Both the position numbers and the translations under genes were made by a program. The notes beneath the pieces are model-generated. The model was not told where the DNA came from, did not search any database, and saw only the letters and a list, made by a program, of their open reading frames with translations. Below, piece by piece: positions 17,548 to 26,616 of a stretch of 64,000 bases of DNA. Every line of letters begins with the position of its first letter. Within the stretch, counting starts at the first letter, position 1. The stretch is from Kribbella sandramycini (GTDB lineage: Bacteria > Actinomycetota > Actinomycetes > Propionibacteriales > Kribbellaceae): positions 744,001 through 808,000 of the forward strand of contig NZ_JABJRC010000001.1 of the NCBI RefSeq assembly GCF_013131805.1, read 5' to 3'.

Positions 17548-18372
17548 GTGGACTACGTCGAGCGCCTCCCCGACCCGCGGCTGGGCGACGTCGTCCGCAC
17601 GGTCTGGATCCAGCGCACCGGCCCCGCCGACCACCTGCACCGGCACCTCCCGACCGGGGGTGTCGAGCTGCATTTCCCGCTCGGCGGCCGCCCGCAACTG
17701 CTCGGCCCGCTGACCGGCCCGGCCCTCGAACTCATCCCCGCCCGGACGACGATCGTCGGCATCCGCTTCCACCCCGGGACGGCGCCGCCCTTCCCCGTCG
17801 CCCTCGATGAACTGGTCGACCAGCGTCTCCCGCTGGCGGAGGTGTGGGGGCACACGTTGGTCGACGAACTGCCCGCGACACCGGAGTACGCGCTGGCTGC
17901 GCTGCAAACCCAGCTGCTGCAGCGATTTCGGAGTGGTCCCGATCCGCTGGTCCGTGCGGCGGCGGTCGCACTGATGCCGTGGCAGCCGACGACTGTCGAC
18001 GCTGTCGCCAACCGGCTCGCGCTCTCGGCGAGTCAGCTGCGCCGCCGCTGTCTGCACACCGTCGGCACCACACCCAAGGTACTGCAGCGCATCCTGCGTT
18101 TCCAGGGTTTCCTGGCGCTCGCCCAGGCCGGCGTCGCGCCCTCCGGACGCCGCGGCCTCGACGGCACCGCAGGCCTGGCGATCGACGCCGGGTACGCCGA
18201 CCAGGCGCATCTCAGCCGGGAGTGCGTCCGGTTGACCGGGCTGACGCCGACGCAACTGCTCGGCACCGACCTCGACCGATGTGCGTGCGGGCATGATCAC
18301 GCCGGTTCGTACGAGCCGTTCCTGGCCGGGATGCGCGATTTGTTCAAGAGTCGCGCTGTGGCGCGCGCCTAG
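17548..18372 (+). CDS. AraC family transcriptional regulator
   Basis: A 274-residue regulator. The N-terminal domain (GVELHFPLGGRPQLLGP, IVGIRFHPGTAPPF) is the DUF6597-like sensor common in actinobacterial AraC proteins. The C-terminal double helix-turn-helix includes VDAVANRLALSASQLRRRCLHTVGTTPKVLQRILRF and the second helix YADQAHLSRECVRLTGLTP. The start is a GTG at 17548. After the DNA-binding domain lies a short Cys/His-bearing tail (DRCACGHDH), which is unusual and could bind a metal. Target genes are not evident. Confidence 0.85.
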   Translation: MDYVERLPDPRLGDVVRTVWIQRTGPADHLHRHLPTGGVELHFPLGGRPQLLGPLTGPALELIPARTTIVGIRFHPGTAPPFPVALDELVDQRLPLAEVWGHTLVDELPATPEYALAALQTQLLQRFRSGPDPLVRAAAVALMPWQPTTVDAVANRLALSASQLRRRCLHTVGTTPKVLQRILRFQGFLALAQAGVAPSGRRGLDGTAGLAIDAGYADQAHLSRECVRLTGLTPTQLLGTDLDRCACGHDHAGSYEPFLAGMRDLFKSRAVARA

Positions 18373-18382
18373 GGTCAGCCGC

Positions 18383-18985
18383 ATGAGCAGAGTCGTGGTG
18401 GCGCTGGCCGTTTCGGTCGACGGGTACATCAGCGGGCGGACGCCGTCCGGCACCGACGAGTTCGGGCGCGGGCTCGGGGACGCGGGACGGTTGTTCGACT
18501 GGTACTTCGACGGGGACACCCCGAGCGCGGTGTTCGGCCCGGGGTTCAAGCTGAGCGCGCCGAGTGCGCGGATCTTCGACGAGCTCGCGGGGCGCGACGG
18601 CGCGGTGATCTGCGGACGGACGACGTACGAGCACTCCAGCCATTTCGGCGGCGGGAGCCCGCACCCGAAGGCGCCGCTGGTCGTGCTGAGCCGCGAGCCG
18701 GTGGAGGTCGGGCCGGAGCAGACGCTCGCGCACAGTATCGAGGCGGCTGTGGAGGCCGCGTTCAAGCTTGCCCATGGCAAGGATGTCGGTGTTATGGGCG
18801 GCGGGGCGACCACGTCCGCGCTGCAGGCCGGGCTGGTCGACGAGCTCGTGCTGCACCAGGTGCCGATCCTGCTCGGCGGCGGCCATCCGCTCTTCCGGGA
18901 GCTGACCGAGCACATCGACCTGCGGCTGATCGAGGCGATCCCCGCACCAGGCGTCACCCACCTTCGCTACGCAGTCGTCCGATGA
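18383..18985 (+). CDS. Dihydrofolate-reductase/RibD C-terminal-domain family protein
   Basis: A 200-residue protein with the RibD_C/DHFR fold pattern: VVALAVSVDGYISG at the N-terminus, GAVICGRTTYEHSSHFGGG in the middle, and DVGVMGGGATTSALQAGLVDELVLHQVPILLGGGHPLF near the end, the NADPH-binding region. Such proteins are NADPH-dependent reductases of unknown substrate. The ATG at 18383 is preferred over upstream starts because homologous proteins begin with this beta strand. Confidence 0.85.
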   Translation: MSRVVVALAVSVDGYISGRTPSGTDEFGRGLGDAGRLFDWYFDGDTPSAVFGPGFKLSAPSARIFDELAGRDGAVICGRTTYEHSSHFGGGSPHPKAPLVVLSREPVEVGPEQTLAHSIEAAVEAAFKLAHGKDVGVMGGGATTSALQAGLVDELVLHQVPILLGGGHPLFRELTEHIDLRLIEAIPAPGVTHLRYAVVR

Positions 18986-18994
18986 GGAGTTGTC

Positions 18995-19378
18995 ATGCTT
19001 GATCCCGCCGTCCGCAGCGTTCTCGACGCCGCGTCCTTCGCCCATCTCGCGACCGTCGGTCCGGACGGCGCGCCGCACAGCGCGCCGGTCTACATCGGGG
19101 CCCGGGGTGAGCAGGTCGTCTTCTTCACCGGGCCGAACACCCGCAAGGCGCGCAACCTGCAGGCCGATCCGCGGGTGGCCGTGTCGATCGTGCCGGCCGG
19201 CAAGTGGTGGGAGCCGATCGTGCTCCGGGGGCAGGTGGTCGAGCGGATCGAGGGTGACGACGCCTGGGCGATCATCGACGAGCTGTCCGCGAAGTACACC
19301 GACGAGCCGTACCCGCGCGACGACGCCCGGGTGGTCTTCGTCGTCGAGCCCGAATATCAGAAGGTGGGAATCGGCTGA
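18995..19378 (+). CDS. Pyridoxamine 5'-phosphate oxidase-like flavin/F420-binding protein
   Basis: A 127-residue split-barrel protein. ASFAHLATVGPDGAPHSAPVYI and VVFFTGPNTRKARNLQADPRVAVSI are characteristic of PPOX-class proteins that bind FMN or F420 and reduce small molecules. A GAGGAG ribosome site precedes the ATG, 9 bases after the RibD-like gene, so the two are probably one transcript. Confidence 0.87.
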   Translation: MLDPAVRSVLDAASFAHLATVGPDGAPHSAPVYIGARGEQVVFFTGPNTRKARNLQADPRVAVSIVPAGKWWEPIVLRGQVVERIEGDDAWAIIDELSAKYTDEPYPRDDARVVFVVEPEYQKVGIG

Positions 19379-19396
19379 GGTTGTTACGGTGCCGGG

Positions 19397-20185
19397 GTGG
19401 ATGCCCCGGATATCGAACGTGCGACCGCCGTCGTCAAATCGCTCGTCGGCACGGCTGACGACGCCGTGCTGCTGAGCAACTCGAACAAGATCATTGTGCG
19501 GCTCGGCGACGTCCTCGCCCGGGTCGCGTTCGACGGCGAACACGGCTTCCCGCTGGAGCTCGAGCTGGCCCGGCAGCTGGCCGGCGGCCCCGTCGTCCCG
19601 CCGCTGTCGGACGTCGTCCACGAGCGTGACGGGTTCGCGATCACGCTGTGGAAGTACTACGAAACCTCAACCCAGCAAGCGATTGCGCCCGCCGAGTACG
19701 CCGACGCGCTCGCCCGGCTGCATGCCGCGATGCGGGCGGCCGACGTCCCCGCGCCGCATGTCCGGGATCGGGTCCGCGAAGCGGAAGCCAAGCTCATGGA
19801 CCGCGCGCTGACCCCGGAAGTCTCCGACGCCGACCGCGCCCTGCTCCTGACCACGCTGCGAGAGCGCAGCGCGGCCATCGCCGGCCCCACCCAACTCCTG
19901 CACGGCGAACCCCACCCCGGCAACCTCCTCGCCACCCCCGAGGGCCCGCTCTTCATCGACCTCGAAACCATGTGCCACGGCCCTGTCGAGTTCGACCTGG
20001 CCCACGCCCCCGCCCCAGTCGCCGCCCACTACCCAGACGCCGACCTCGCAGTCCTCCACGACAGCCGCCTGCTGATGCTCGCCATGGTCATCACCTGGCG
20101 CTGGGAAGTAGGCGACCAACTCCCCAACGGCATGACCCTCGCCGCCGAATGGACCGCCGACCTACGAACCGCCACCACTCACTAA
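19397..20185 (+). CDS. Aminoglycoside phosphotransferase-like kinase
   Basis: A 262-residue protein with the APH fold: KIIVRLGDVLARVAF near the start for the ATP-binding lysine strand, LLHGEPHPGNLL as the catalytic loop, and LFIDLETMCHGPVEFDLA as the metal-binding loop. In the catalytic loop the usual HGD is HGE, so the general-base aspartate is replaced by glutamate. The start is a GTG at 19397. Real substrates of such orphan kinases are usually small metabolites, and drug resistance should not be assumed. Confidence 0.82.
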   Translation: MDAPDIERATAVVKSLVGTADDAVLLSNSNKIIVRLGDVLARVAFDGEHGFPLELELARQLAGGPVVPPLSDVVHERDGFAITLWKYYETSTQQAIAPAEYADALARLHAAMRAADVPAPHVRDRVREAEAKLMDRALTPEVSDADRALLLTTLRERSAAIAGPTQLLHGEPHPGNLLATPEGPLFIDLETMCHGPVEFDLAHAPAPVAAHYPDADLAVLHDSRLLMLAMVITWRWEVGDQLPNGMTLAAEWTADLRTATTH

Positions 20186-20267
20186 CTACGCACAGTCCCC
20201 CACCCCCACGCTCAACCAACCAGCTGCGGGCCGCCACAGAAGAGGTTGGTGAGTGCCGGCGGTCCGC
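20176..20267. repeat. Intergenic inverted-repeat element, second family, copy 2
   Basis: Left arm CACTCACTAACT (20176-20187) spans the kinase stop codon; right arm GGTTGGTGAGTG (20244-20255) is its reverse complement with two mismatches. The right arm continues with GGTCCGCCC and CAAC, as in copy 1 at 9048-9078. Confidence 0.65.
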
Positions 20268-20294
20268 CCCCAACCGCAGAGGTGCGGTGGGTGG

Positions 20295-20372
20295 GGCAGC
20301 CGCCGCAGAGGCGGAGGTAGGTCAGCCTCCGCGGAGGCGGGGGTGGGGGCAGCCGCCAGCGAGGCGGGCGCC
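20295..20372. repeat. Three imperfect 26-bp GC-rich tandem repeats
   Basis: Units at 20295-20320, 20321-20346 and 20347-20372 each contain CAGCC followed by a short hairpin (CCGCC/GGCGG or CCTCCGCGGAGG) and a G-rich tail. The whole 311-base gap 20186-20496 between the kinase and dusB holds this, the inverted repeat just before it and no gene that I can support. Confidence 0.5.
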
Positions 20373-20496
20373 GCTGGGAACGCGAGGCCGGGCAGGGAAG
20401 GCGAGGTCGTCACCGGCCCGGGGAGGCGGAGCGGGTGCGCAACCTCCGGAGAGACGGTCAGCCGCCGGGCCGGCGGGGTGGGGCAGGTGCCGGGGG

Positions 20497-21618
20497 TTAG
20501 CCGCCGGAGATGCCGATTTCGGCGTCGGCGAGGTCTTCGGTGAGGCCGTCGGTGTTGTCCAGCCAGCCGTGCGGAAGGATGACGCGGTCGCGGGGGCTGC
20601 CTTGGCGGCCGCGGGGGGCGCCTAGTTCGGCGGTGGGGAAGGGGATGGCGGGGTCGAGTTGGGCGAGTAGGTCGTCCAGGTGGGCGAGGGTGTCGACCAT
20701 GCCGAGGGCGGCGCGGAGTTCGCCGCCGGCGGGGAAGCCTTTGAGGTACCAGGGGACGTGTTTGCGGAAGTCGCGCAGGCCGCGCTGCTCCCCCATCAGG
20801 CCGGCCAGGAGTTCGCCGTGGCGGCGCATGACGGTGGCGACCTCGCCGAGAGTGGGGAGGTTGAGCGCCTCGCCGCCGGCGAAGGCGACGGCCAGGTCGC
20901 GGAAGAGCCAGGGCCGGCCGAGGCAGCCGCGACCGACGATGACCCCCGCGCAGCCGGTCTCCTCGACCATCCGCAGCGCGTCCCCCGCCTCCCAGATATC
21001 GCCGTTGCCGAGCACCGGGATGTTCACGTGGTCGACCAGCGCGGCGATCGTCGTCCAGTCCGCCTGACCGGAGTACGCCTGCGCGACGGTCCGGCCGTGC
21101 AGGCCGATCGCCGCCGCCCCCGACTCCTCCGCGATCCGGCCGGCGTCGAGATAGGTCTGGTGATCCCGGTCGATCCCGATCCGGGTCTTCATCGTCACCG
21201 GAATCCCGTACGGCGCCGCGGCCCCGACGGCCGCCTGCAGGATCGCGCCGAGCAGATTGCGCTTCCAGGGCAGCGCCCCGCCGCCGCCCTTCCGCGTCAC
21301 CTTCGGCACCGGGCACCCGAAGTTGAGGTCGATGTGGGCGACGCCGTACTGATCACACAGCACCTGCACGGCCTTCCCGATGTACACCGGGTCCACCCCG
21401 TACAACTGCACCGACCGCACCGTCTCGCGCTCGTCGAACGTGAGCATGTCCAGCGACTTCTGATCGCCCTCGACAATCCCCCGCGACGTGATCATCTCGC
21501 AGACATACAGCCCCGCGCCCTGCTCGGCACACAACCGCCGGTACGCCGCATTCGTGATACCGGCCATCGGCGCAAGCACCACCGGCGTCTCGATCGTCAG
21601 GTTTCCGAGCTTCAACAT
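20497..21618 (-). CDS. dusB: tRNA-dihydrouridine synthase (DusB type)
   Basis: A 373-residue FMN-dependent enzyme that reduces uridine to dihydrouridine in tRNA. VLAPMAGITNAAYRRLC opens the TIM barrel; DLNFGCPVPKVTRKGGG at 98-114 holds catalytic Cys102; MKTRIGID, GLHGRTVAQAYSG and GVIVGRGCLGRPWLF are the other Dus motifs. The ATG at 21618 is chosen because the protein then begins with the canonical LKLGNLTIETPVVLAPMAG. It is encoded 2 bases after the DUF4333-like lipoprotein, which follows glyS, so the three may be one transcript. Confidence 0.95.
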   Translation of the reverse strand: MLKLGNLTIETPVVLAPMAGITNAAYRRLCAEQGAGLYVCEMITSRGIVEGDQKSLDMLTFDERETVRSVQLYGVDPVYIGKAVQVLCDQYGVAHIDLNFGCPVPKVTRKGGGGALPWKRNLLGAILQAAVGAAAPYGIPVTMKTRIGIDRDHQTYLDAGRIAEESGAAAIGLHGRTVAQAYSGQADWTTIAALVDHVNIPVLGNGDIWEAGDALRMVEETGCAGVIVGRGCLGRPWLFRDLAVAFAGGEALNLPTLGEVATVMRRHGELLAGLMGEQRGLRDFRKHVPWYLKGFPAGGELRAALGMVDTLAHLDDLLAQLDPAIPFPTAELGAPRGRQGSPRDRVILPHGWLDNTDGLTEDLADAEIGISGG

Positions 21619-21620
21619 GG

Positions 21621-22301
21621 TCAGGCCTTTGCGACGAGGATCTTGCCGTCGCCGGAAATCCGGGCGTTGTAGGGGGTGACGGCGTTCGCGGTGGTGGTGA
21701 CGTCGCAGCGGATGCCGTCGCCGGTGGACGGGACGACGGCGACCGGCTGCATCGTGCAGGTGATCGTGGCCGCGTCGGGGACGGCGCGGAGGACGGCGTC
21801 GACGACCTTTTCCTTGACGACGGCAACGTTCTCGGAGGTGAACTTGTACGTCGCGGTGTACGGCTGGGCGTTGACGGTGAGGGTGCCGGTGAACGGCTGC
21901 CCGGCGTAGGTGACCGTGCACTTCAGCGTGTGGTCACCGGGTTTGTCGGCGGTGTCGATCCCCGGGCAGTTGACCGTGGTCCTGGCCGCCTTGCCGGCGG
22001 TGACCTGGGTCTGCTTGGCGATCGCGAAGCGGATCCGGTCGGCCAGCGGGGCGTCGGACTCCGGGGCGCCGGTGACGGCCGGGGTCGGGAACGGCTTGGT
22101 CGGCTTCGGCAGCGGCTTCAGCGTCGGTGTCGACGCGGTCGGGATCGGCGCGGACGACGGGCCGGAGCTGCTCGGGGCGGACGGGCTGTTACCGGATTCG
22201 GGCGCGGTGTCCGAGCAGCCGGCCAGCACGAAGACGGCCAGGGCCGACAGCCCGAAGACCGCCAGCCCGAACCGGAGTCGATCGCCCCTGAGCAGCTTCA
22301 T
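21621..22301 (-). CDS. DUF4333-like lipoprotein
   Basis: A 226-residue lipoprotein: hydrophobic N-terminus, lipobox LAGC with Cys29, then a Ser/Pro/Thr-rich linker (about 30-75). Beyond the linker, two similar domains follow the DUF4333 pattern: a conserved Cys in NCPG and another in LKCTVTYAG for the first, and ITCTM and IRCDVTTT for the second. The function of this family is unknown; it would sit on the outer face of the membrane. It lies 1 base downstream of glyS. Confidence 0.8.
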   Translation of the reverse strand: MKLLRGDRLRFGLAVFGLSALAVFVLAGCSDTAPESGNSPSAPSSSGPSSAPIPTASTPTLKPLPKPTKPFPTPAVTGAPESDAPLADRIRFAIAKQTQVTAGKAARTTVNCPGIDTADKPGDHTLKCTVTYAGQPFTGTLTVNAQPYTATYKFTSENVAVVKEKVVDAVLRAVPDAATITCTMQPVAVVPSTGDGIRCDVTTTANAVTPYNARISGDGKILVAKA

Positions 22302-22302
22302 G

Positions 22303-23688
22303 TCAGCAGCCGACCAGAGCCTGGGCGAGGTAGCCGGTGACCTCGCTGAGCGCGACGCGCTCCTGCTTCATCGAGTCCCGCTCGCGGATCGTGACCGCGT
22401 GGTCCTCGAGGGTGTCGAAGTCGACGGTGATGCAGAACGGGGTGCCGATCTCGTCCTGGCGGCGGTAGCGGCGTCCGATCGCGCCGGCATCGTCGAAGTC
22501 GACGTTCCAGTTCTTCCGCAGCTCCTGCGCGAGGTCCTTGGCCTTCGGCGAGAGGTCGGCGTTCCGCGACAGCGGCAGGACGGCGGCCTTGACCGGCGCG
22601 ATCCGCGGGTCGAAGCGCAGCACGGTCCGCTTGTCGACGCCGCCCTTCGCGTTCGGCGCCTCGTCCTCGGTGTAGGCGTCGAGCAGGAAGGCGAGCACGT
22701 TCCGGGTCAGCCCGGCCGCGGGCTCGATGACGTACGGCGTCCAGCGCTCGCCCTTCTCCTGGTCGAAATAGGACAGGTCGGCGCCGGAGTGCTTGGAGTG
22801 CGTGGACAGGTCGAAGTCGGTCCGATTCGCGATGCCCTCGAGCTCGTCGAACTCCTTACCGCCGAAGTTGAACTTGTACTCGATGTCGACGGTGCGCTTC
22901 GAGTAGTGGCTCAGCTTCTCCTTCGGGTGCTCGTAGAACCGCATGTTGTCCGGGTTCAGGCCGAGGCCGACGTACCAGTCCCAGCGGGCCTTCAGCCAGT
23001 ACTCGTGCCACTCCTCGTCGGCGCCGGGCGCGACGAAGAACTCCATCTCCATCTGCTCGAACTCGCGGGTGCGGAAGATGAAGTTGCCCGGGGTGATCTC
23101 GTTGCGGAAGCTCTTGCCGACCTGGGCGATCCCGAACGGCGGCTTCTTCCGCGCGGTGCCCATCACGTTCGCGAAGTTCACGAAGATGCCCTGCGCTGTC
23201 TCGGGCCGCAGGTAGTGCAGCCCCTCCTCGGACTCGACCGGGCCGAGGTAGGTCTTGAGCAGCCCGTTGAACATCCGCGGCGGGGTGAAGGTGCCCTTGT
23301 TCCCGCAGTTCGGGCAGGCGATCTCGGCCAGCTCGACGGTGTCGGCGTTCTTGCCCTTGCGGCGGGCGAAGTCCTCCCGGAGGTGGTCGTCGCGGAACCG
23401 CTTGTGACACGACTGGCACTCGGTCAGCGGGTCGACGAACTCGGACAGGTGGCCGGAGGCCTCCCAGACCTTGGTCGGCAGGATGACCGAGGAGTCCAGC
23501 CCGACGACGTCGTCCCGGCTCGTCACCATCGTCCGCCACCACTGGGTGCGGATGTTGTTCTTCAGCTCGACGCCGAGGGGCCCGTAGTCCCAGGCCGACT
23601 TGGTACCGCCGTAGATCTCGCCGCACGGATAGACGAAGCCCCTCCGCTTACTGAGGCTGACGACGGCATCGACGGTTTCCACGGGCAC
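22303..23688 (-). CDS. glyS: Glycyl-tRNA synthetase, eukaryote-like dimeric type
   Basis: A 461-residue class II synthetase that charges tRNA-Gly. The start [19 protein letters not shown] and [15 protein letters not shown] are diagnostic of the alpha2 type; [24 protein letters not shown] is motif 2. Two CxxC pairs (CQSCHKRF and CPNCGNKG) are likely zinc ligands in the insertion. The C-terminal anticodon-binding domain starts at about [11 protein letters not shown]. Length is normal. The ATG at 23688 follows a 145-base gap with the hairpin described separately. Confidence 0.97.
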   Translation of the reverse strand: MPVETVDAVVSLSKRRGFVYPCGEIYGGTKSAWDYGPLGVELKNNIRTQWWRTMVTSRDDVVGLDSSVILPTKVWEASGHLSEFVDPLTECQSCHKRFRDDHLREDFARRKGKNADTVELAEIACPNCGNKGTFTPPRMFNGLLKTYLGPVESEEGLHYLRPETAQGIFVNFANVMGTARKKPPFGIAQVGKSFRNEITPGNFIFRTREFEQMEMEFFVAPGADEEWHEYWLKARWDWYVGLGLNPDNMRFYEHPKEKLSHYSKRTVDIEYKFNFGGKEFDELEGIANRTDFDLSTHSKHSGADLSYFDQEKGERWTPYVIEPAAGLTRNVLAFLLDAYTEDEAPNAKGGVDKRTVLRFDPRIAPVKAAVLPLSRNADLSPKAKDLAQELRKNWNVDFDDAGAIGRRYRRQDEIGTPFCITVDFDTLEDHAVTIRERDSMKQERVALSEVTGYLAQALVGC

Positions 23689-23788
23689 TTTTGAACTCCA
23701 GAAACGGGCACAGGATGAGGTACGGAAAGGTCCAGGCTAACCGGCGAAGGTGGTCAAAGTCGCATCAGCGCGACGCGAGGGGTGTGGG

Positions 23789-23838
23789 TGGTAACTCCGC
23801 GCCGTAGCGAGCACAGCGCAGTAGGCGGGGAGTTACCA
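23789..23838 (-). terminator. Long hairpin downstream of the ABM-domain gene
   Basis: TGGTAACTCC (23789-23798) and GGAGTTACCA (23829-23838) are perfect reverse complements around a 30-base GC-rich loop that can pair further. The right arm covers the stop codon of the gene at 23833-24122. It may terminate that transcript; it may equally be a dispersed repeat, which one window cannot show. Confidence 0.5.
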
Positions 23839-24122
23839 GCCACGCCCTGGGCTCTCGTACGCCGTGGGCTCGTCGATTGCCTGCGACAGCAGCGGAACCG
23901 CCGTCAGCTTCACCTCGTACGGCGACAGCGCGCGCCGGTAGCTGCCGACGTTCTCGAACTCCAGGTTCAGCGCGAGCAGCTCGGGATCGTCGACGTTGCG
24001 GCCGGTGCGGGCCGCGACGAAACCCTTCTGCCGGCTGAGCACCTCGACCGCCGCGTCCAATCGGACTGCGAACTCCGCCTGCTCCGCCTCGGAAACCCGG
24101 AACCTGATCACCACGAACACGC
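23833..24122 (-). CDS. Antibiotic-biosynthesis-monooxygenase-like (ABM) domain protein
   Basis: A 96-residue single-domain protein, start FVVIRFRVSEAEQAEFAVRLDAAVEVLSRQKGFVAARTGRN, the typical ferredoxin-like ABM opening; LALNLEFENVGSYRRALSPYEVK matches the second half. Such proteins act on small aromatics or haem or are of unknown role. The GTG at 24122 starts 3 bases after the PhzF stop, implying co-transcription. Confidence 0.78.
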
Positions 24123-24125
24123 CTG

Positions 24126-24992
24126 TCAGCGTACGGCGTCGCCCGCTGCCAGCTCGACGCGGCCACCCAGCCAGATGCCGTCGACCTGCTCCCCACTCAG
24201 CCGGAAGCGCAGCGAGATCCGGGACGGGCTGCCCATCGCCTGCCCTTGGCGAACGTGAATCGGCGTCTCGTCGGCGCGCACCCGGCCCTGCTCCAGCAGG
24301 CCGAAACACAACGCGGCGGCAGCGATCCCGGTCGCGGCGTCCTCCGGGTAGCCCGACGACCGCGGGAACTGCCGTGCGTGAAAGACCTGCCCGGCGGCGT
24401 CGCCGACGGCGTACGGGTACAGCCCGGTCGAGCCGAGCGCGGCACAGACGGCCTCCACCCGGCCGAAGTCCGGCTGGAGCCCGTCCAGCGCCTCGACACT
24501 CGCCAGCGGCACCAGCGTCTTCACCCGGCTCGTCCTTGCGTTCTGCAGCGGTGCAGCCAGCTCGGCCGCGGTGATCCCGAGGACGCCGGCGACCGCGGCC
24601 GCGACGTCGTCCGGCACCGCCTCGACCACCCCGGCCGGCTGCGAAACCTCCACCTGCCGTCCCACGACTCGGGCCGCCACCAACCCGCTCAGCGTCTCGA
24701 TCCGGACGTCGTCGCGCGGTAGCAGCCCTTCGCGGTCCAGCAACCAGACCGCCCCGACCGTGGCATGGCCACACATCGACATCTCATGGTTAGGCACCCA
24801 GAACCGCAGCCCGAAGTCAGCTCCGGACGCTGCGGACGCCGGGACCACGAACCCACTCTCATGCCCCGAGGACCGAGCCACCGCCTGCATCTGGGCGTCG
24901 CTCATCCCGGCCGCATCGAGCACGATCGGCGCCGGATTCCCACCGGCCGGCCCCTCGGGGAACACCCGCACCAGCTCAACCCTCGGCTGCAT
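24126..24992 (-). CDS. PhzF family isomerase/epimerase-like protein
   Basis: A 288-residue protein with the two-domain diaminopimelate-epimerase fold. RVFPEGPAGGNPAPIV opens the protein; SGHESGFVV puts the catalytic Glu at 45, as in PhzF; MSMCGHATVGAVWLL and SGYPEDAATGIAAAAL are the two phosphate/substrate-binding motifs. The ATG at 24992 has GGAGG upstream and begins at the conserved strand. No phenazine genes are nearby, so the substrate is unknown. Confidence 0.88.
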   Translation of the reverse strand: MQPRVELVRVFPEGPAGGNPAPIVLDAAGMSDAQMQAVARSSGHESGFVVPASAASGADFGLRFWVPNHEMSMCGHATVGAVWLLDREGLLPRDDVRIETLSGLVAARVVGRQVEVSQPAGVVEAVPDDVAAAVAGVLGITAAELAAPLQNARTSRVKTLVPLASVEALDGLQPDFGRVEAVCAALGSTGLYPYAVGDAAGQVFHARQFPRSSGYPEDAATGIAAAALCFGLLEQGRVRADETPIHVRQGQAMGSPSRISLRFRLSGEQVDGIWLGGRVELAAGDAVR

Positions 24993-25052
24993 CGGCCGCC
25001 AACCTCCATCACCTCCGGATCTCACCACCCTAGAACCTGGAACAATGGCGGT

Positions 25053-25361
25053 ATGAGTTCCTCCAGCAGTCAGCCGGTGAGCCCGCTGCGGCAGCGGATC
25101 ACCAAGATCAGCTACCCGTACGTCGCGCGGCTGCACGCGGCCCCGAAGCTGACCCTGCCCGCGATCACGTTCGTCCTGGCCATCGTCGGAGTCTTCGCTC
25201 CGGTCCCGGTCGGTATCCCGGCACTGATCCTGCTGGCGCTCGTGCTGGGCTGGCTGGCGTTCCTGTCCTGGCCCGCGGTCGCCGGTGGCGCCAAGTTCCT
25301 CCGGGTGTTCTCGATCCTGGTCATCCTGCTGTTCGCGGTTTCCCGGATCGCCGGCGCCTGA
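25053..25361 (+). CDS. Small membrane protein (DUF6703-like)
   Basis: A 102-residue protein with a Ser-rich N-terminus, the amphipathic segment LRQRITKISYPYVARLHAAP, and about three hydrophobic helices (LPAITFVLAIVGVFAPV, GIPALILLALVLGWLAFLSW and VFSILVILLFAVSRIAG). Similar short proteins are common in actinomycetes and have no known function. It is divergent from the phzF-like gene with a 60-base gap. Confidence 0.72.
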   Translation: MSSSSSQPVSPLRQRITKISYPYVARLHAAPKLTLPAITFVLAIVGVFAPVPVGIPALILLALVLGWLAFLSWPAVAGGAKFLRVFSILVILLFAVSRIAGA

Positions 25362-25382
25362 CGCCGGCGCCCCGGGGCCCGA

Positions 25383-26588
25383 TCACCAGTCGTGGACGGT
25401 GCCGTCGGCGAGCCGGTTGACCGGCAGGTACGCCGGTACGTACGGATACGCGGCGGCCAGCTCGTCGTCCAGCTCGACGCCGATCCCGGGGGCCTCCCCC
25501 GGGTGCAGGTAACCGTCGTCGAAGGTGAACGCGTGCCGGAACACCTCCTCGGTCGCGGCGGTGTACCCGGCATACTCCTGGATGCCGAAGTTGTGGATCG
25601 CCAGGTCGAGGTGGATCGCGGCCGCCATCCCGACCGGGGAGATGTCCTCCGGCCCGTGGATCGCGGTCTTGATCTGCTGCTGGGCGGCGAAGTCGAACAG
25701 CTTCTTCAGCGGTGAGACACCACCGAAGTGCGTGACCGCGGCGCGGACGTAGTCGATCAGCTGCTCGTTCACGAGCGTGCGGAAGTCGTGGATCGTGTTG
25801 AAGACCTCGCCGATCGCGAGCGGCGTCGTGGTGTGACTGCGGACCAGGCGCAGGCCCTCCTGGTTCTCGGCGGGGGTGCAGTCTTCGAGCCAGAACAGGT
25901 CGTAAGGCTCCAGATCCTTACCCAGGCGCGCCGCCTGCTGCGGGCTGAGCCGGTGGTGCGCGTCGTGCAGGAGCGGCAGCTCCGCGCCGAACTCGCTTCG
26001 CACTGCTTCGAAGACGGTCGGGATGTGGCGCAGGTACGCCGCGGTGTCCCAGTCTTCGACGAGTGGACGCGGATGCCCGTCCGGCGTCACCTCCGGCTCG
26101 CCGTGGACGCCGTACACGCGTTTCAGCCCTGGCACGCCGGTCTGGATCCGGATCGACTTGTAGCCCTGGTCGAGCCGCTCGCGGACCGACTCGAACAGCT
26201 CCGGCAGATCACGGCCGTTGGCGTGCCCATAGGTGCGGACGCGCTCCCGGCTGGCGCCGCCGAGCAGCTGGTAGAGCGGCAGGTTGGCGACTTTGGCCTT
26301 GATGTCCCAGAGCGCGACGTCGACGGCGGCGATCGCGGCCATGGTGACCGGGCCGCGCCGCCAGTAGGCGCCGCGGTAGAGCAGCTGCCAGGTGTCTTCG
26401 ATCCGGTGCGGGTCGAGGCCGATCAGCAGCGGCGCGACATGGTCGCGCAGGTAGCTGACCACGGCCAGCTCGCGGCCGTTGAGTGTCGCGTCCCCGAGGC
26501 CGGTGACGCCGTCGTCGGTGGTGATCCGCAAGGTGACGAAGTTGCGGCCCGGGCTGGCGACGACGACGGACGCGTCGACGATCTTCAT
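25383..26588 (-). CDS. manD: D-mannonate dehydratase of the enolase superfamily (ManD type)
   Basis: A 401-residue enzyme expected to convert D-mannonate to 2-keto-3-deoxy-D-gluconate. Metal ligands are at Asp209 (LLHDAHH), Glu235 (WLEDCTP) and Glu261 (AIGEVF), and acid/base residues at Arg147 (SIRIQT), Tyr159 (RVYG) and His211. These match within a residue the numbering reported for characterised ManD enzymes, as I recall it. The gene closes a GntR-regulated ABC-importer operon, 28 bases after the last permease, consistent with uptake and breakdown of hexuronate-derived sugar acids. Some family members are weakly active. Confidence 0.88.
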   Translation of the reverse strand: MKIVDASVVVASPGRNFVTLRITTDDGVTGLGDATLNGRELAVVSYLRDHVAPLLIGLDPHRIEDTWQLLYRGAYWRRGPVTMAAIAAVDVALWDIKAKVANLPLYQLLGGASRERVRTYGHANGRDLPELFESVRERLDQGYKSIRIQTGVPGLKRVYGVHGEPEVTPDGHPRPLVEDWDTAAYLRHIPTVFEAVRSEFGAELPLLHDAHHRLSPQQAARLGKDLEPYDLFWLEDCTPAENQEGLRLVRSHTTTPLAIGEVFNTIHDFRTLVNEQLIDYVRAAVTHFGGVSPLKKLFDFAAQQQIKTAIHGPEDISPVGMAAAIHLDLAIHNFGIQEYAGYTAATEEVFRHAFTFDDGYLHPGEAPGIGVELDDELAAAYPYVPAYLPVNRLADGTVHDW

Positions 26589-26616
26589 ATCTGCAGCTCT
26601 TCCTGGTCGGAGGGGG

